In this document: positions 1 through 5,198 of the stretch, one piece after another | Position numbering within the stretch: the stretch's first letter is position 1 | Layout of the letters: each line of letters opens with the position of its first letter | Assembly: GCA_020343755.1 (NCBI GenBank) | Contig: CP070810.1 | Location: 3,517 to 8,933, forward strand | DNA from: Dehalococcoidia bacterium | GTDB lineage: Bacteria > Chloroflexota > Dehalococcoidia > Dehalococcoidales > E44-bin46 | Reading direction: 5' to 3' | DNA length: 5,417 nt | Made by a program: the position numbers and the translations under genes | The notes under the pieces: generated by a model | Database searches by the model: none | Seen by the model: only the letters and a program-made list of their open reading frames with translations | Told to the model about the DNA's origin: nothing

Positions 1-938
1 GCTAAGATTACGCCAAAGAATGTGGAAGCAGCAAAGGCAGCTATTCCCAAGCCAAACACCATCAGGCTCGCCGGCTTGAGAAACGTTCCAGCACTCATAA
101 AGGCACCGACACATAGACCGAGGAGGATAGTTAGGATATCTATAAAAGCGGTAGCAGCAGTATTAGCTAGCCTATCGGTAACGCCACATTCCCTCAGTAT
201 GTTCCCAGCCATGAACATGCCAATGAGGGGGGCTGACTTGGGTACTATAAGAATGATAGTGATAGCCCCGATTACCGGGAATAGAATTTTTTCCAGCCTG
301 GACACCGGGCGCAATTGCGGCTTCATGTATATGGCCCGCTCCTCTTTGGTAGTCAGCACCTTTATCACTGGAGGCTGGATAATAGGCACCATTGCCATAT
401 AGGTATAAGCGGCTACAGCGGTAGCTCCAATGAGATGAGGAGCCAGCCTATTAGTCAAAAAGATGGTAGTTGGTCCGTCAGCACCCCCGATTATACCGAT
501 AGAAGCCGCCTCATAAATGTTGAAGCCAAGCAGTAAGGAAATGAAGAAGGCAGCGTAAACGCCAAATTGTGCCCCGGCACCAAGGATTAGGGTTTTGGGG
601 TTAGCTATAACCGGACCAAAGTCAGTCATAGCGCCTAAACCAAGAAATATGAAAACAGGTATAAACTCCCAAACCAGACCGTAATAGAATACCCGGGCTA
701 GTATGCCGGCGGGCTCACCGCCTATGGCGTATGCCTCAACCACCTTGCCTTCAACTATAGTTTGCATCAACCCGCCGAGAGGCAGGTTAATCAGAATTAC
801 GCCAAAGCCAATAGGCACCAACAGCAATGGCTCCATCTTTTTGGCAATGCCTAAATACAAAAAGGCAAAGCCAATAGCCAGCATTACCCCGTTGCCCCAA
901 GTAAAGTTAGCAAACCCAGTTTCAAAAAGACCGAACAT
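1..938 (-). CDS. oadB: Sodium-pump biotin-dependent decarboxylase, beta subunit (OadB/MmdB/GcdB family), 3' end cut by window edge
   Basis: This integral membrane subunit decarboxylates carboxybiotin and couples the reaction to Na+ export. The window holds the first 312 residues; the C-terminal end lies beyond position 1. About ten hydrophobic segments are visible. Residues 150-159 contain the family signature GGADGPT with Asp154, and Tyr180 follows in AAYTYMAMVP. The 26-residue spacing between them is the same as between Asp203 and Tyr229 of Klebsiella OadB, residues implicated in Na+/H+ handling. The conserved stretch GNILRECGVTDRL is at 245-257. The N-terminus is about 49 residues shorter than Klebsiella OadB by this alignment. 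The ATG is preceded by GAGG four bases upstream. The biotin carrier gene ends 28 bases upstream, so the two are probably co-transcribed. Whether the complex acts on oxaloacetate, methylmalonyl-CoA or glutaconyl-CoA is set by the alpha subunit, which is not seen, so the symbol denotes family only. Confidence 0.93.
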   Translation of the reverse strand, partial: MFGLFETGFANFTWGNGVMLAIGFAFLYLGIAKKMEPLLLVPIGFGVILINLPLGGLMQTIVEGKVVEAYAIGGEPAGILARVFYYGLVWEFIPVFIFLGLGAMTDFGPVIANPKTLILGAGAQFGVYAAFFISLLLGFNIYEAASIGIIGGADGPTTIFLTNRLAPHLIGATAVAAYTYMAMVPIIQPPVIKVLTTKEERAIYMKPQLRPVSRLEKILFPVIGAITIILIVPKSAPLIGMFMAGNILRECGVTDRLANTAATAFIDILTILLGLCVGAFMSAGTFLKPASLMVFGLGIAAFAASTFFGVIL

Positions 939-966
939 CAGTCCTCAGCTTATAGTTATTAACCTA

Positions 967-1188
967 CTAATACTCAATAACAGCTATTTTCTCTCCGGGC
1001 TTAACTACTTGGTCAGCAGTAACCCCCACCTCAGTAATGGTGCCATCTGCCGGAGCCAATATGGGGTTCTCCATTTTCATTGACTCCAGTATGCAGATTG
1101 TGTCTCCCTCCTTAACCTCATCCCCTGGTTTGACCTCAACGCTGATAATCTTCCCGGTTATGGGGACTTCTATAATTTCCTGCGCCAG
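967..1188 (-). CDS. Free-standing biotin carrier (biotinyl domain) of the decarboxylase, CTG start
   Basis: This 73-residue protein is almost only a biotin/lipoyl attachment domain. It would carry the carboxyl group between the carboxyltransferase and the membrane beta subunit. The biotinylation motif ESMKMEN spans residues 35-41, with Lys38 the predicted biotinylated lysine. The usual flanking turns are present (VPITGKI before, APADGTI after), and the domain ends cleanly at IAVIEY. Oxaloacetate decarboxylase alpha and MmdC carry the domain after a long Ala/Pro linker; here there is none. The reading frame has a TAA at 1192-1194 (the stop of the upstream gene), then GAA, then CTG, and no ATG, GTG or TTG before the biotin motif itself. 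The CTG at 1186-1188 lies 8 bases after GGAG, so I take it as the start. A downstream ATT start would cut into the first strand. Function is firm; the exact first residue is inferred. Confidence 0.88.
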   Translation of the reverse strand: MAQEIIEVPITGKIISVEVKPGDEVKEGDTICILESMKMENPILAPADGTITEVGVTADQVVKPGEKIAVIEY

Positions 1189-1191
1189 TTC

Positions 1192-1356
1192 TTAATCTCC
1201 CTTCCGTTCACTATTAGCCTCACCCTTACCCCGGCCGATTCTTCTACTCGCTAGTCCTACCAGAGCTATGACTCCGGCTAGAATAATCAATACCAAAAAC
1301 ACGGTACCAAAGCCCATACCACCAATTTGAAAAGCCTGCCCCCACGCTACTCCCAT
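1192..1356 (-). CDS. oadG: Small membrane subunit of sodium-pump decarboxylase (OadG gamma / MmdD delta type)
   Basis: This 54-residue protein has a single hydrophobic segment at about residues 14-35, followed by a basic stretch (SRRIGRGKG) and a polar tail, the layout of OadG-like subunits. The start MGVAWGQAFQIGGMGFGTVF resembles the family N-terminus, where a G-x-G-x-VF pattern leads into the membrane helix. In known complexes this subunit anchors and assembles the alpha and beta subunits. It is shorter than MmdD or OadG, which are usually about 80-115 residues, and lacks the Ala/Pro-rich extension and C-terminal His/metal-binding region. The ATG is the first start after an in-frame TGA. 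An AGGAG lies 12 bases upstream, a somewhat long spacing. The gene is three bases (GAA) from the biotin carrier start and follows clpC with a hairpin between. Its position beside a biotin carrier and beta subunit makes the call safe despite its size. Confidence 0.85.
   Translation of the reverse strand: MGVAWGQAFQIGGMGFGTVFLVLIILAGVIALVGLASRRIGRGKGEANSERKGD
1197..1203 (-). promoter_or_regulatory. Shine-Dalgarno that decides the CTG start of the biotin carrier
   Basis: On the minus strand this reads AAGGGAG. It ends 8 bases before the CTG at 1186-1188 and lies inside the last codons of the small-subunit gene. With no conventional start codon available in the frame, this well-placed site is the main support for CTG initiation. 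The short gap between the two genes (stop TAA, one GAA codon, then CTG) also allows translational coupling. Confidence 0.6.
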
Positions 1357-1402
1357 ATCTTTAACTCACTCCTCCATTTCCAATCATTTTGGACAAAATT
1401 AA

Positions 1403-1440
1403 AGGGCGGTTATCTTGGTCACCTTCAGTTACACCGCCCT
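1403..1440 (-). terminator. Terminator-like hairpin after clpC
   Basis: AGGGCGGT and ACCGCCCT form a perfect 8-bp stem with a 22-base loop. In minus-strand sense the stem is followed by TTTAATTTT, a T-rich tract that fits intrinsic termination of clpC, whose stop is about 30 bases before. The loop is long for a strong terminator, so partial read-through into the decarboxylase genes is possible. Confidence 0.6.
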
Positions 1441-1470
1441 CTTCGTCACTCACTTGCTCTCTGTAATAAC

Positions 1471-3939
1471 TTATGGTTTACCATCCCCTGGTAAGGCACC
1501 TATAGGTGCTGGTTGTACTAAAATTTCGCCGTCTTCCAAGTCAACTACAACCGTATCCCCTGGCTGGAATTTACCGCTGAGCAAAGCCTCCGAAAGTTTA
1601 TCTTCAACCATATCACGAATCACCCGGCGTAGCGGCCGAGCCCCGAAAACTTCGTCATAACCTTTCTCACCCAAGAAATCCTTAGCCGCCTCGGTTACCT
1701 CCAGCTTTACCCTCTTCTCAGCCAGTTGCTGAATCACCGTCGCCAACATCAAGTCCACTATCTTTCGAATATGTTCTCTGGTCAAGGAATGAAATACCAC
1801 CACACCATCAATACGATTGAGAAACTCAGGACGGAAGGTCTTCTTTAATTCACCAAGCAACTTCTCCTTCATCCGCTCATAAGACTCCTGCCGAGCCCCT
1901 TCCTCATCATGAACAGTAAAACCAATGGTACTCCCCTTCCTGATAAGCTCAGCACCTATATTGCTGGTCATAACAATAATGCTGTTGCGGAAATCAACGC
2001 GTCGACCCTTAGCATCAGTCAAATGACCGTCATCAAATATCTGAAGCAATATATTGAACACATCCGGGTGAGCCTTTTCAATCTCATCAAGGAGGATACA
2101 ACAATATGACTTGCGCCTCACTGATTCGGTTAACTGTCCACCTTCATCATAACCAACATATCCCGGTGGTGCCCCAACTAGTCGGGATACAGCGAACTTC
2201 TCCATAAACTCAGACATATCCAGCCTAATTAGACTATCCTCGCTACCAAACATACACTCAGCCAAGGCTCTAACCAACTCTGTCTTGCCAACACCGGTTG
2301 GGCCAAGGAAGATAAAGTTGCCTATAGGATGCCTCGGGTCCTTGAGCCCGGCTCGAGCTCGCCTTACCGCCTTGGCTATAGTAGTAATAGCCTCATCCTG
2401 ACCAATAATGCGCCGATGCAATACCTCCTCCATCTCAAGTAAGCGAGTCGTCTCCTCCTGAGCTAACTGGACCACAGGAATCCCCATCCACATACTCACC
2501 ACCTCAGCGATATCCTCAGCGGTTACCACCGGCTTATGTTGCTCCTGCTCACCCCGCCACTCTTCTCGCAGCCCCCTTATTTTGTCATCAATTTGGAGCT
2601 CACGCTCACGCAACTCGGTAGCATACTCGTACTGCTGGGCAGCCAAGGCAGCATCTTTATCCCTATGCACCCTATCCCCAAGCTCCATAGCCTCCTTCAA
2701 GCTAACAGGCATAGTTCTATGTCTAATCCTTACTCTTGACGACGCCTCATCAACCAAATCAATAGCCTTGTCAGGCAAAAAACGGTCAGGTATATATCGA
2801 GCCGCTAACGTCGCTGCCGCACTCAGTGCCTCGTCACTAATCGTCAGTCGATGATGCTCCTCATAGCGCTCCTTAATCCCACGCAAAATCTCCAGCGTTT
2901 GGTCAACAGAGGGCTCTTCTACCAAAACCGGCTGGAAGCGACGCTCCAGGGCAGCATCCCGCTCCACATACTTACGGTAGTCATCAAGGGTGGTAGCACC
3001 AATGCACTGCAGTTCGCCCCGTGCCAGTGAAGGTTTGAGGAGATTAGCCGCATCCACCGCCCCCTCAGCTGCTCCAGCACCCACCATAGTGTGGAACTCA
3101 TCAATAAACAACACACAGTTCCCCGAAGTTTTTATCTCATCAATAATCTTCTTTATCCGCTCTTCAAACTCACCCCGATATTTTGTCCCAGCGACTACCG
3201 CTCCCATATCTAGCACAATTAGCCGTTTCCCCTCCAAAGTTTCGGGTACATCACCGGCAACAATACGGTGAGCCAGGCCCTCAACAATTGCCGTCTTCCC
3301 TACCCCTGGCTCGCCAATAAGAGCCGGGTTGTTCTTGGTACGACGGCTGAGAATTTGAATTACCCGCTCAATTTCCTTAACCCGCCCGATAACCGGGTCA
3401 AGTTTTCCAGCACGGGCTGCCTCTGTCAGGTCAATGCCCAACTGGTCCAAAGCCGGGGTGCGACTTGTACTGCGGGCAAGCTTGGCCCTAGGCACACCTT
3501 GACTTAGAATGCGGGTCGTTTCGGTTCGCGCCCGGTCGAGAGTAATCCCGAAGCTATCTAATACACCAGCCGCTATCCCCTCCCCCTCACGCAGCAAGCC
3601 TAGTAGCAGGTGCTCAGTACCAATATAATTGTGACTGAGGTAACGTGCCTCATCTATAGCCAGTTCAATGACCCGCCTAGCTCTGGGGGTAAGCCCAGTT
3701 TCTCCAGCGCTAGGTTTCTCACCACGACCAATAACAAACTCTACCGAAGCACGTACTTTGCTTAAGCTTACACCCAGGTTAGTAAGAACCTTAACTGCTA
3801 CCCCCTCCTCCTCCCGCACCAAACCGAGCAAAATATGCTCGGTACCAATATAGCTATGATTCAGGTGCTGTGCTTCTTCTTGAGCGTAGGTAAGAACCCT
3901 ACGGGCTCGCTCTGAGAACTTCTCAAATCGGCTAGCCAT
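1471..3939 (-). CDS. clpC: ATP-dependent Clp protease ATP-binding subunit ClpC
   Basis: This 822-residue AAA+ hexameric unfoldase feeds proteins into ClpP in the cytoplasm. Domains in order: two Clp-N repeats (about 4-70 and 80-147, each with an IGTEH-LLGL core), and the first AAA+ module with Walker A GEPGVGKT (209-216), pore loop KYRGEF (253-258), Walker B VLFIDE (276-281) and arginine fingers in LERRF (331-335). A short middle region with a UVR-like segment follows (about 425-455). The second AAA+ module has Walker A GPTGVGKT (546-553), pore loop GYVGYDEGG (593-601), Walker B ILLDE (615-619), RPEFLNRID (703-711) and the sensor-2 motif GARPLRR (766-772). The ClpP-docking tripeptide IGF is at 672-674. 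The short middle domain and the IGF separate it from the ClpB disaggregase. Length is normal for ClpC. The start has AAGGAG six bases upstream. No ctsR, mcsA or mcsB is adjacent. A near-consensus promoter lies upstream at 3993-4021. Confidence 0.98.
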   Translation of the reverse strand: MASRFEKFSERARRVLTYAQEEAQHLNHSYIGTEHILLGLVREEEGVAVKVLTNLGVSLSKVRASVEFVIGRGEKPSAGETGLTPRARRVIELAIDEARYLSHNYIGTEHLLLGLLREGEGIAAGVLDSFGITLDRARTETTRILSQGVPRAKLARSTSRTPALDQLGIDLTEAARAGKLDPVIGRVKEIERVIQILSRRTKNNPALIGEPGVGKTAIVEGLAHRIVAGDVPETLEGKRLIVLDMGAVVAGTKYRGEFEERIKKIIDEIKTSGNCVLFIDEFHTMVGAGAAEGAVDAANLLKPSLARGELQCIGATTLDDYRKYVERDAALERRFQPVLVEEPSVDQTLEILRGIKERYEEHHRLTISDEALSAAATLAARYIPDRFLPDKAIDLVDEASSRVRIRHRTMPVSLKEAMELGDRVHRDKDAALAAQQYEYATELRERELQIDDKIRGLREEWRGEQEQHKPVVTAEDIAEVVSMWMGIPVVQLAQEETTRLLEMEEVLHRRIIGQDEAITTIAKAVRRARAGLKDPRHPIGNFIFLGPTGVGKTELVRALAECMFGSEDSLIRLDMSEFMEKFAVSRLVGAPPGYVGYDEGGQLTESVRRKSYCCILLDEIEKAHPDVFNILLQIFDDGHLTDAKGRRVDFRNSIIVMTSNIGAELIRKGSTIGFTVHDEEGARQESYERMKEKLLGELKKTFRPEFLNRIDGVVVFHSLTREHIRKIVDLMLATVIQQLAEKRVKLEVTEAAKDFLGEKGYDEVFGARPLRRVIRDMVEDKLSEALLSGKFQPGDTVVVDLEDGEILVQPAPIGALPGDGKP

Positions 3940-3992
3940 CTTTTTCTCCTTAGAACCTACTTCCTACCTCATAACCCTATGGCTACTAAATA

Positions 3993-4021
3993 ATTATAAA
4001 GCAACTAAGGGCAAAGGTCAA
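3993..4021 (-). promoter_or_regulatory. Sigma70-type promoter of clpC
   Basis: On the minus strand TTGACC (4016-4021) and TATAAT (3993-3998) are separated by exactly 17 bases, one mismatch from consensus. Transcription would start near 3986, giving a leader of about 45 bases before clpC. The -35 box overlaps a 7-bp-period repeat (plus strand GGTCAAAGGTC, 4016-4026). This could serve as an operator, but no matching regulator is in the window. The promoter begins about 20 bases after the 5S gene ends, so clpC need not rely on 5S transcription. Confidence 0.8.
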
Positions 4022-4042
4022 AGGTCGCAATTCGCCAATAAA

Positions 4043-4167
4043 GCCTCCTGGCAGTGACATATTTTCCACAAAGGGTTACCCCCTCAGTATCGTCTGCGCT
4101 GAGGCGTTTCACTTCCGTGTTCGGGATGGGAACGGGTGGTGCCGCCTCGCTCTAACCACCAGGAGGC
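4043..4167 (-). rRNA. rrf: 5S ribosomal RNA
   Basis: On the minus strand the highly conserved 5S core is present: CCCGTTCCCATCCCGAACAC, then GGAAGTGAAACGCC, as in loops B and C and helix III of bacterial 5S rRNA. The ends pair as helix I: GCCTCCTGG (4159-4167) with CCAGGAGGC (4043-4051), nine perfect pairs. The span of 125 bases is slightly longer than the usual 115-120, so the outer few pairs may belong to a processing stem, and the mature ends are uncertain by about 3 bases each. It stands alone: 23S is not directly upstream, where a terminator and the permease gene lie instead. It must be transcribed on its own or by read-through. Confidence 0.95.
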
Positions 4168-4177
4168 TACCATATGT

Positions 4178-4183
4178 ATTTTA
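4178..4183 (-). promoter_or_regulatory. Possible -10 element for the 5S rRNA gene
   Basis: TAAAAT on the minus strand lies about 10 bases before the 5S helix I, a suitable distance for a start at 4168-4171. No good -35 box is found 16-18 bases further up, where the sequence runs into the upstream terminator stem. It is offered because an isolated 5S gene behind a strong terminator needs a promoter. Confidence 0.35.
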
Positions 4184-4203
4184 CCACACTACCTAGCCTA
4201 AGG

Positions 4204-4234
4204 AAAGAACCCGAGTCTAAGACTCGGGTTCTTT
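4204..4234 (-). terminator. Intrinsic terminator after the acetate-permease-like gene
   Basis: AAAGAACCCGAGTC (4204-4217) and its exact reverse complement (4221-4234) form a perfect 14-bp stem closed by a 3-base loop. The stem base is A-rich on one arm and TTCTTT on the other, so it can act in both directions. It begins 14 bases past the stop of the permease gene on the minus strand and separates that gene from 5S rRNA. Confidence 0.85.
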
Positions 4235-4248
4235 ACCACACCGCAACT

Positions 4249-4899
4249 TTAGGCCTGGGGGGGAGCCGGTCGCTTAAACAGGGGTTTGCCTAGAGAAATA
4301 ACAGGCCTACGAAGCACGCCGTTAACCAGTTCAGCTATGCCCATATACAGGAACCATATCGCCAGGATGAAGACAAAGTAGCCACCGACGATAGCTACAG
4401 TATGCTCTGGTTGTCTTAAAAAACTCATCGCGGCCATCATGAAGACACCGACATCAGCCAGCCAAATAAACCCGGCAAAAGCCTTTGACCTGTAACCGGC
4501 CAAATACCCTATGGGGATAAGGACAATACCAATAGCCACCCAAACCATGGCATCGGTAATAAAGCCACCAGCCGCCAGTGGCGGCGGCGCCTGTACATTG
4601 TATAGCAGCATCATCAAGCCCTGAACCGCCTTTAGGGCTACTGCCCCGCACAGGAGAATACCCAAGAAACCAAATGCAACTCCCCCCATAAGGTTTCTAT
4701 TCCTGAACAGGATTATAGTCACAGTAATGAAAGCGATTAATGCAGCTATACCCCATGGCGCCGTAGCAATAGCTGACATAGGATGTACCCAACCACAGAG
4801 AAAAGGTACCGCCGAAAAAATGACGATACCAAGAGCAATGAACCCTAGTGCTTCAGGATTAGCCCAGGCTGGTAATGGTTGTTCAGCCTTTTGTTCCAT
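4249..4899 (-). CDS. GPR1/FUN34/YaaH (SatP-like) acetate uptake transporter family protein
   Basis: This 216-residue membrane protein has six hydrophobic segments at about 17-36, 46-65, 72-98, 117-135, 142-161 and 167-190. Two family landmarks fit. NPEALGFIALG at 14-24 resembles the NPAPLGL motif that opens the first helix of acetate/succinate permeases. AELVNGVLRRPVISLGKP at 189-206 resembles the conserved exit of the last helix (AE-x-x-N, then a basic residue, then V-x-x-x-G). Length is in the family range of about 190-230. Members move acetate or succinate with protons across the inner membrane, or form weak-acid channels. The first motif is only partly kept (Glu16 in place of the usual Ala before Pro), so the substrate is open. 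The ATG has AAAGGAGG ten bases upstream. It is a single-gene unit with its own promoter and terminator. Expression may be controlled through the repeat-bearing leader. Confidence 0.75.
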   Translation of the reverse strand: MEQKAEQPLPAWANPEALGFIALGIVIFSAVPFLCGWVHPMSAIATAPWGIAALIAFITVTIILFRNRNLMGGVAFGFLGILLCGAVALKAVQGLMMLLYNVQAPPPLAAGGFITDAMVWVAIGIVLIPIGYLAGYRSKAFAGFIWLADVGVFMMAAMSFLRQPEHTVAIVGGYFVFILAIWFLYMGIAELVNGVLRRPVISLGKPLFKRPAPPQA

Positions 4900-4925
4900 G
4901 TGCTCACAGCCTCCTTTAGCTATTT

Positions 4926-5003
4926 ATAAATTTATACCAAACCTTGCCACATACAAGGCGAAACATAAATTTATATCAAGCCCTGCTAACTACAAGGCGG
5001 AGC
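4926..5003 (-). repeat. Two tandem 39-bp imperfect repeats in the permease leader
   Basis: Units 4926-4964 and 4965-5003 abut exactly and agree at about 31 of 39 positions. Each contains the 10-bp palindrome ATAAATTTAT. On the minus strand each can form a 6-bp hairpin with a 7-base loop: GCCTTG...CAGGGC in the first-transcribed unit and GCCTTG...CAAGGT in the second. The differences between units keep both stems paired, with G-U swaps. They lie between the consensus promoter and the ribosome binding site, so they are in the 5' leader as well as in the DNA. Confidence 0.75.
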
Positions 5004-5020
5004 ACAGAGTAATGCCAGAC

Positions 5021-5049
5021 ATTATAAAGGTAGTAACCAGCCCTGTCAA
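5021..5049 (-). promoter_or_regulatory. Exact-consensus sigma70 promoter of the permease gene
   Basis: TTGACA (5044-5049) and TATAAT (5021-5026) on the minus strand are separated by exactly 17 bases, a perfect match to the housekeeping promoter. The start would fall near 5014, giving a leader of about 115 bases that includes the tandem repeats. Such a strong unregulated core usually goes with control by a repressor or by the leader. Confidence 0.85.
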
Positions 5050-5101
5050 GACCTTTAAGCTACGAATAGTTCACCTAATAGTCAAAATATCTGGTAACCC
5101 C

Positions 5102-5140
5102 ATCCCCCTTTATCCCCCTTCCCCTAGGAGGGGAAGGGGG
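5102..5140. repeat. G/C-run palindrome with a short direct repeat
   Basis: CCCCCTTCCCCT (5114-5125) and AGGGGAAGGGGG (5129-5140) form a perfect 12-bp inverted repeat around a 3-base AGG loop. It is preceded by a 9-bp direct repeat, ATCCCCCTT, at 5102-5110 and 5112-5120. It lies just past the terminator of the upstream gene and has no T-tract of its own in the minus-strand direction. The composition (pure C/T arm, pure A/G arm) suggests a dispersed intergenic repeat of the palindromic-unit kind, but only one copy is visible here. Confidence 0.65.
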
Positions 5141-5151
5141 AATTAAATAGA

Positions 5152-5173
5152 AAGAGGGGCTCCCGCCCCTCTT
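5152..5173 (-). terminator. Intrinsic terminator after the unidentified gene
   Basis: AAGAGGGGC (5152-5160) and GCCCCTCTT (5165-5173) form a perfect 9-bp stem with a 4-base loop. In minus-strand sense the stem is followed by TCTATTTAATT, a fair T-rich tract. It lies about 25 bases beyond the stop of the gene at 5199-5417. Confidence 0.8.
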
Positions 5174-5198
5174 AGACAGCCGACTCGATTATTGTCGA

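Noticed and set aside
22..1083. Plus-strand open frames of 73-126 codons over the left end
   Set aside because: They are antisense to the beta subunit and biotin carrier genes, whose family motifs are plain on the minus strand.
1361..1387. Eight-codon minus-strand reading frame (MIGNGGVS) ending just before the small-subunit ATG
   Set aside because: It has no good ribosome binding site of its own and mainly contains the GGAGG that serves the next gene. A leader peptide cannot be excluded but nothing supports it.
1471..3939. ClpB disaggregase instead of ClpC
   Set aside because: The middle region is short and UVR-like without the long ClpB coiled coil, and the ClpP-docking IGF tripeptide is present.
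3940..4042. CIRCE (HrcA) operator upstream of clpC
   Set aside because: No TTAGCACTC-N9-GAGTGCTAA or close variant is present in this stretch.
4926..5003. Tandem repeats as a CRISPR array
   Set aside because: There are only two abutting units with no unique spacers, they differ at about 8 positions, and no cas genes are present.
5025..5057. TAAAGGT/ACCTTTA inverted repeat as a terminator
   Set aside because: It is only 7 AT-rich pairs around a 19-base loop and coincides with the -10 and -35 boxes of the consensus promoter, which explains the sequence better.
4727..5146. Plus-strand open frame of 139 codons
   Set aside because: It starts antisense to the permease gene and runs through the tandem repeats, the promoter and the palindrome. 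Its composition follows the repeats, not a protein.
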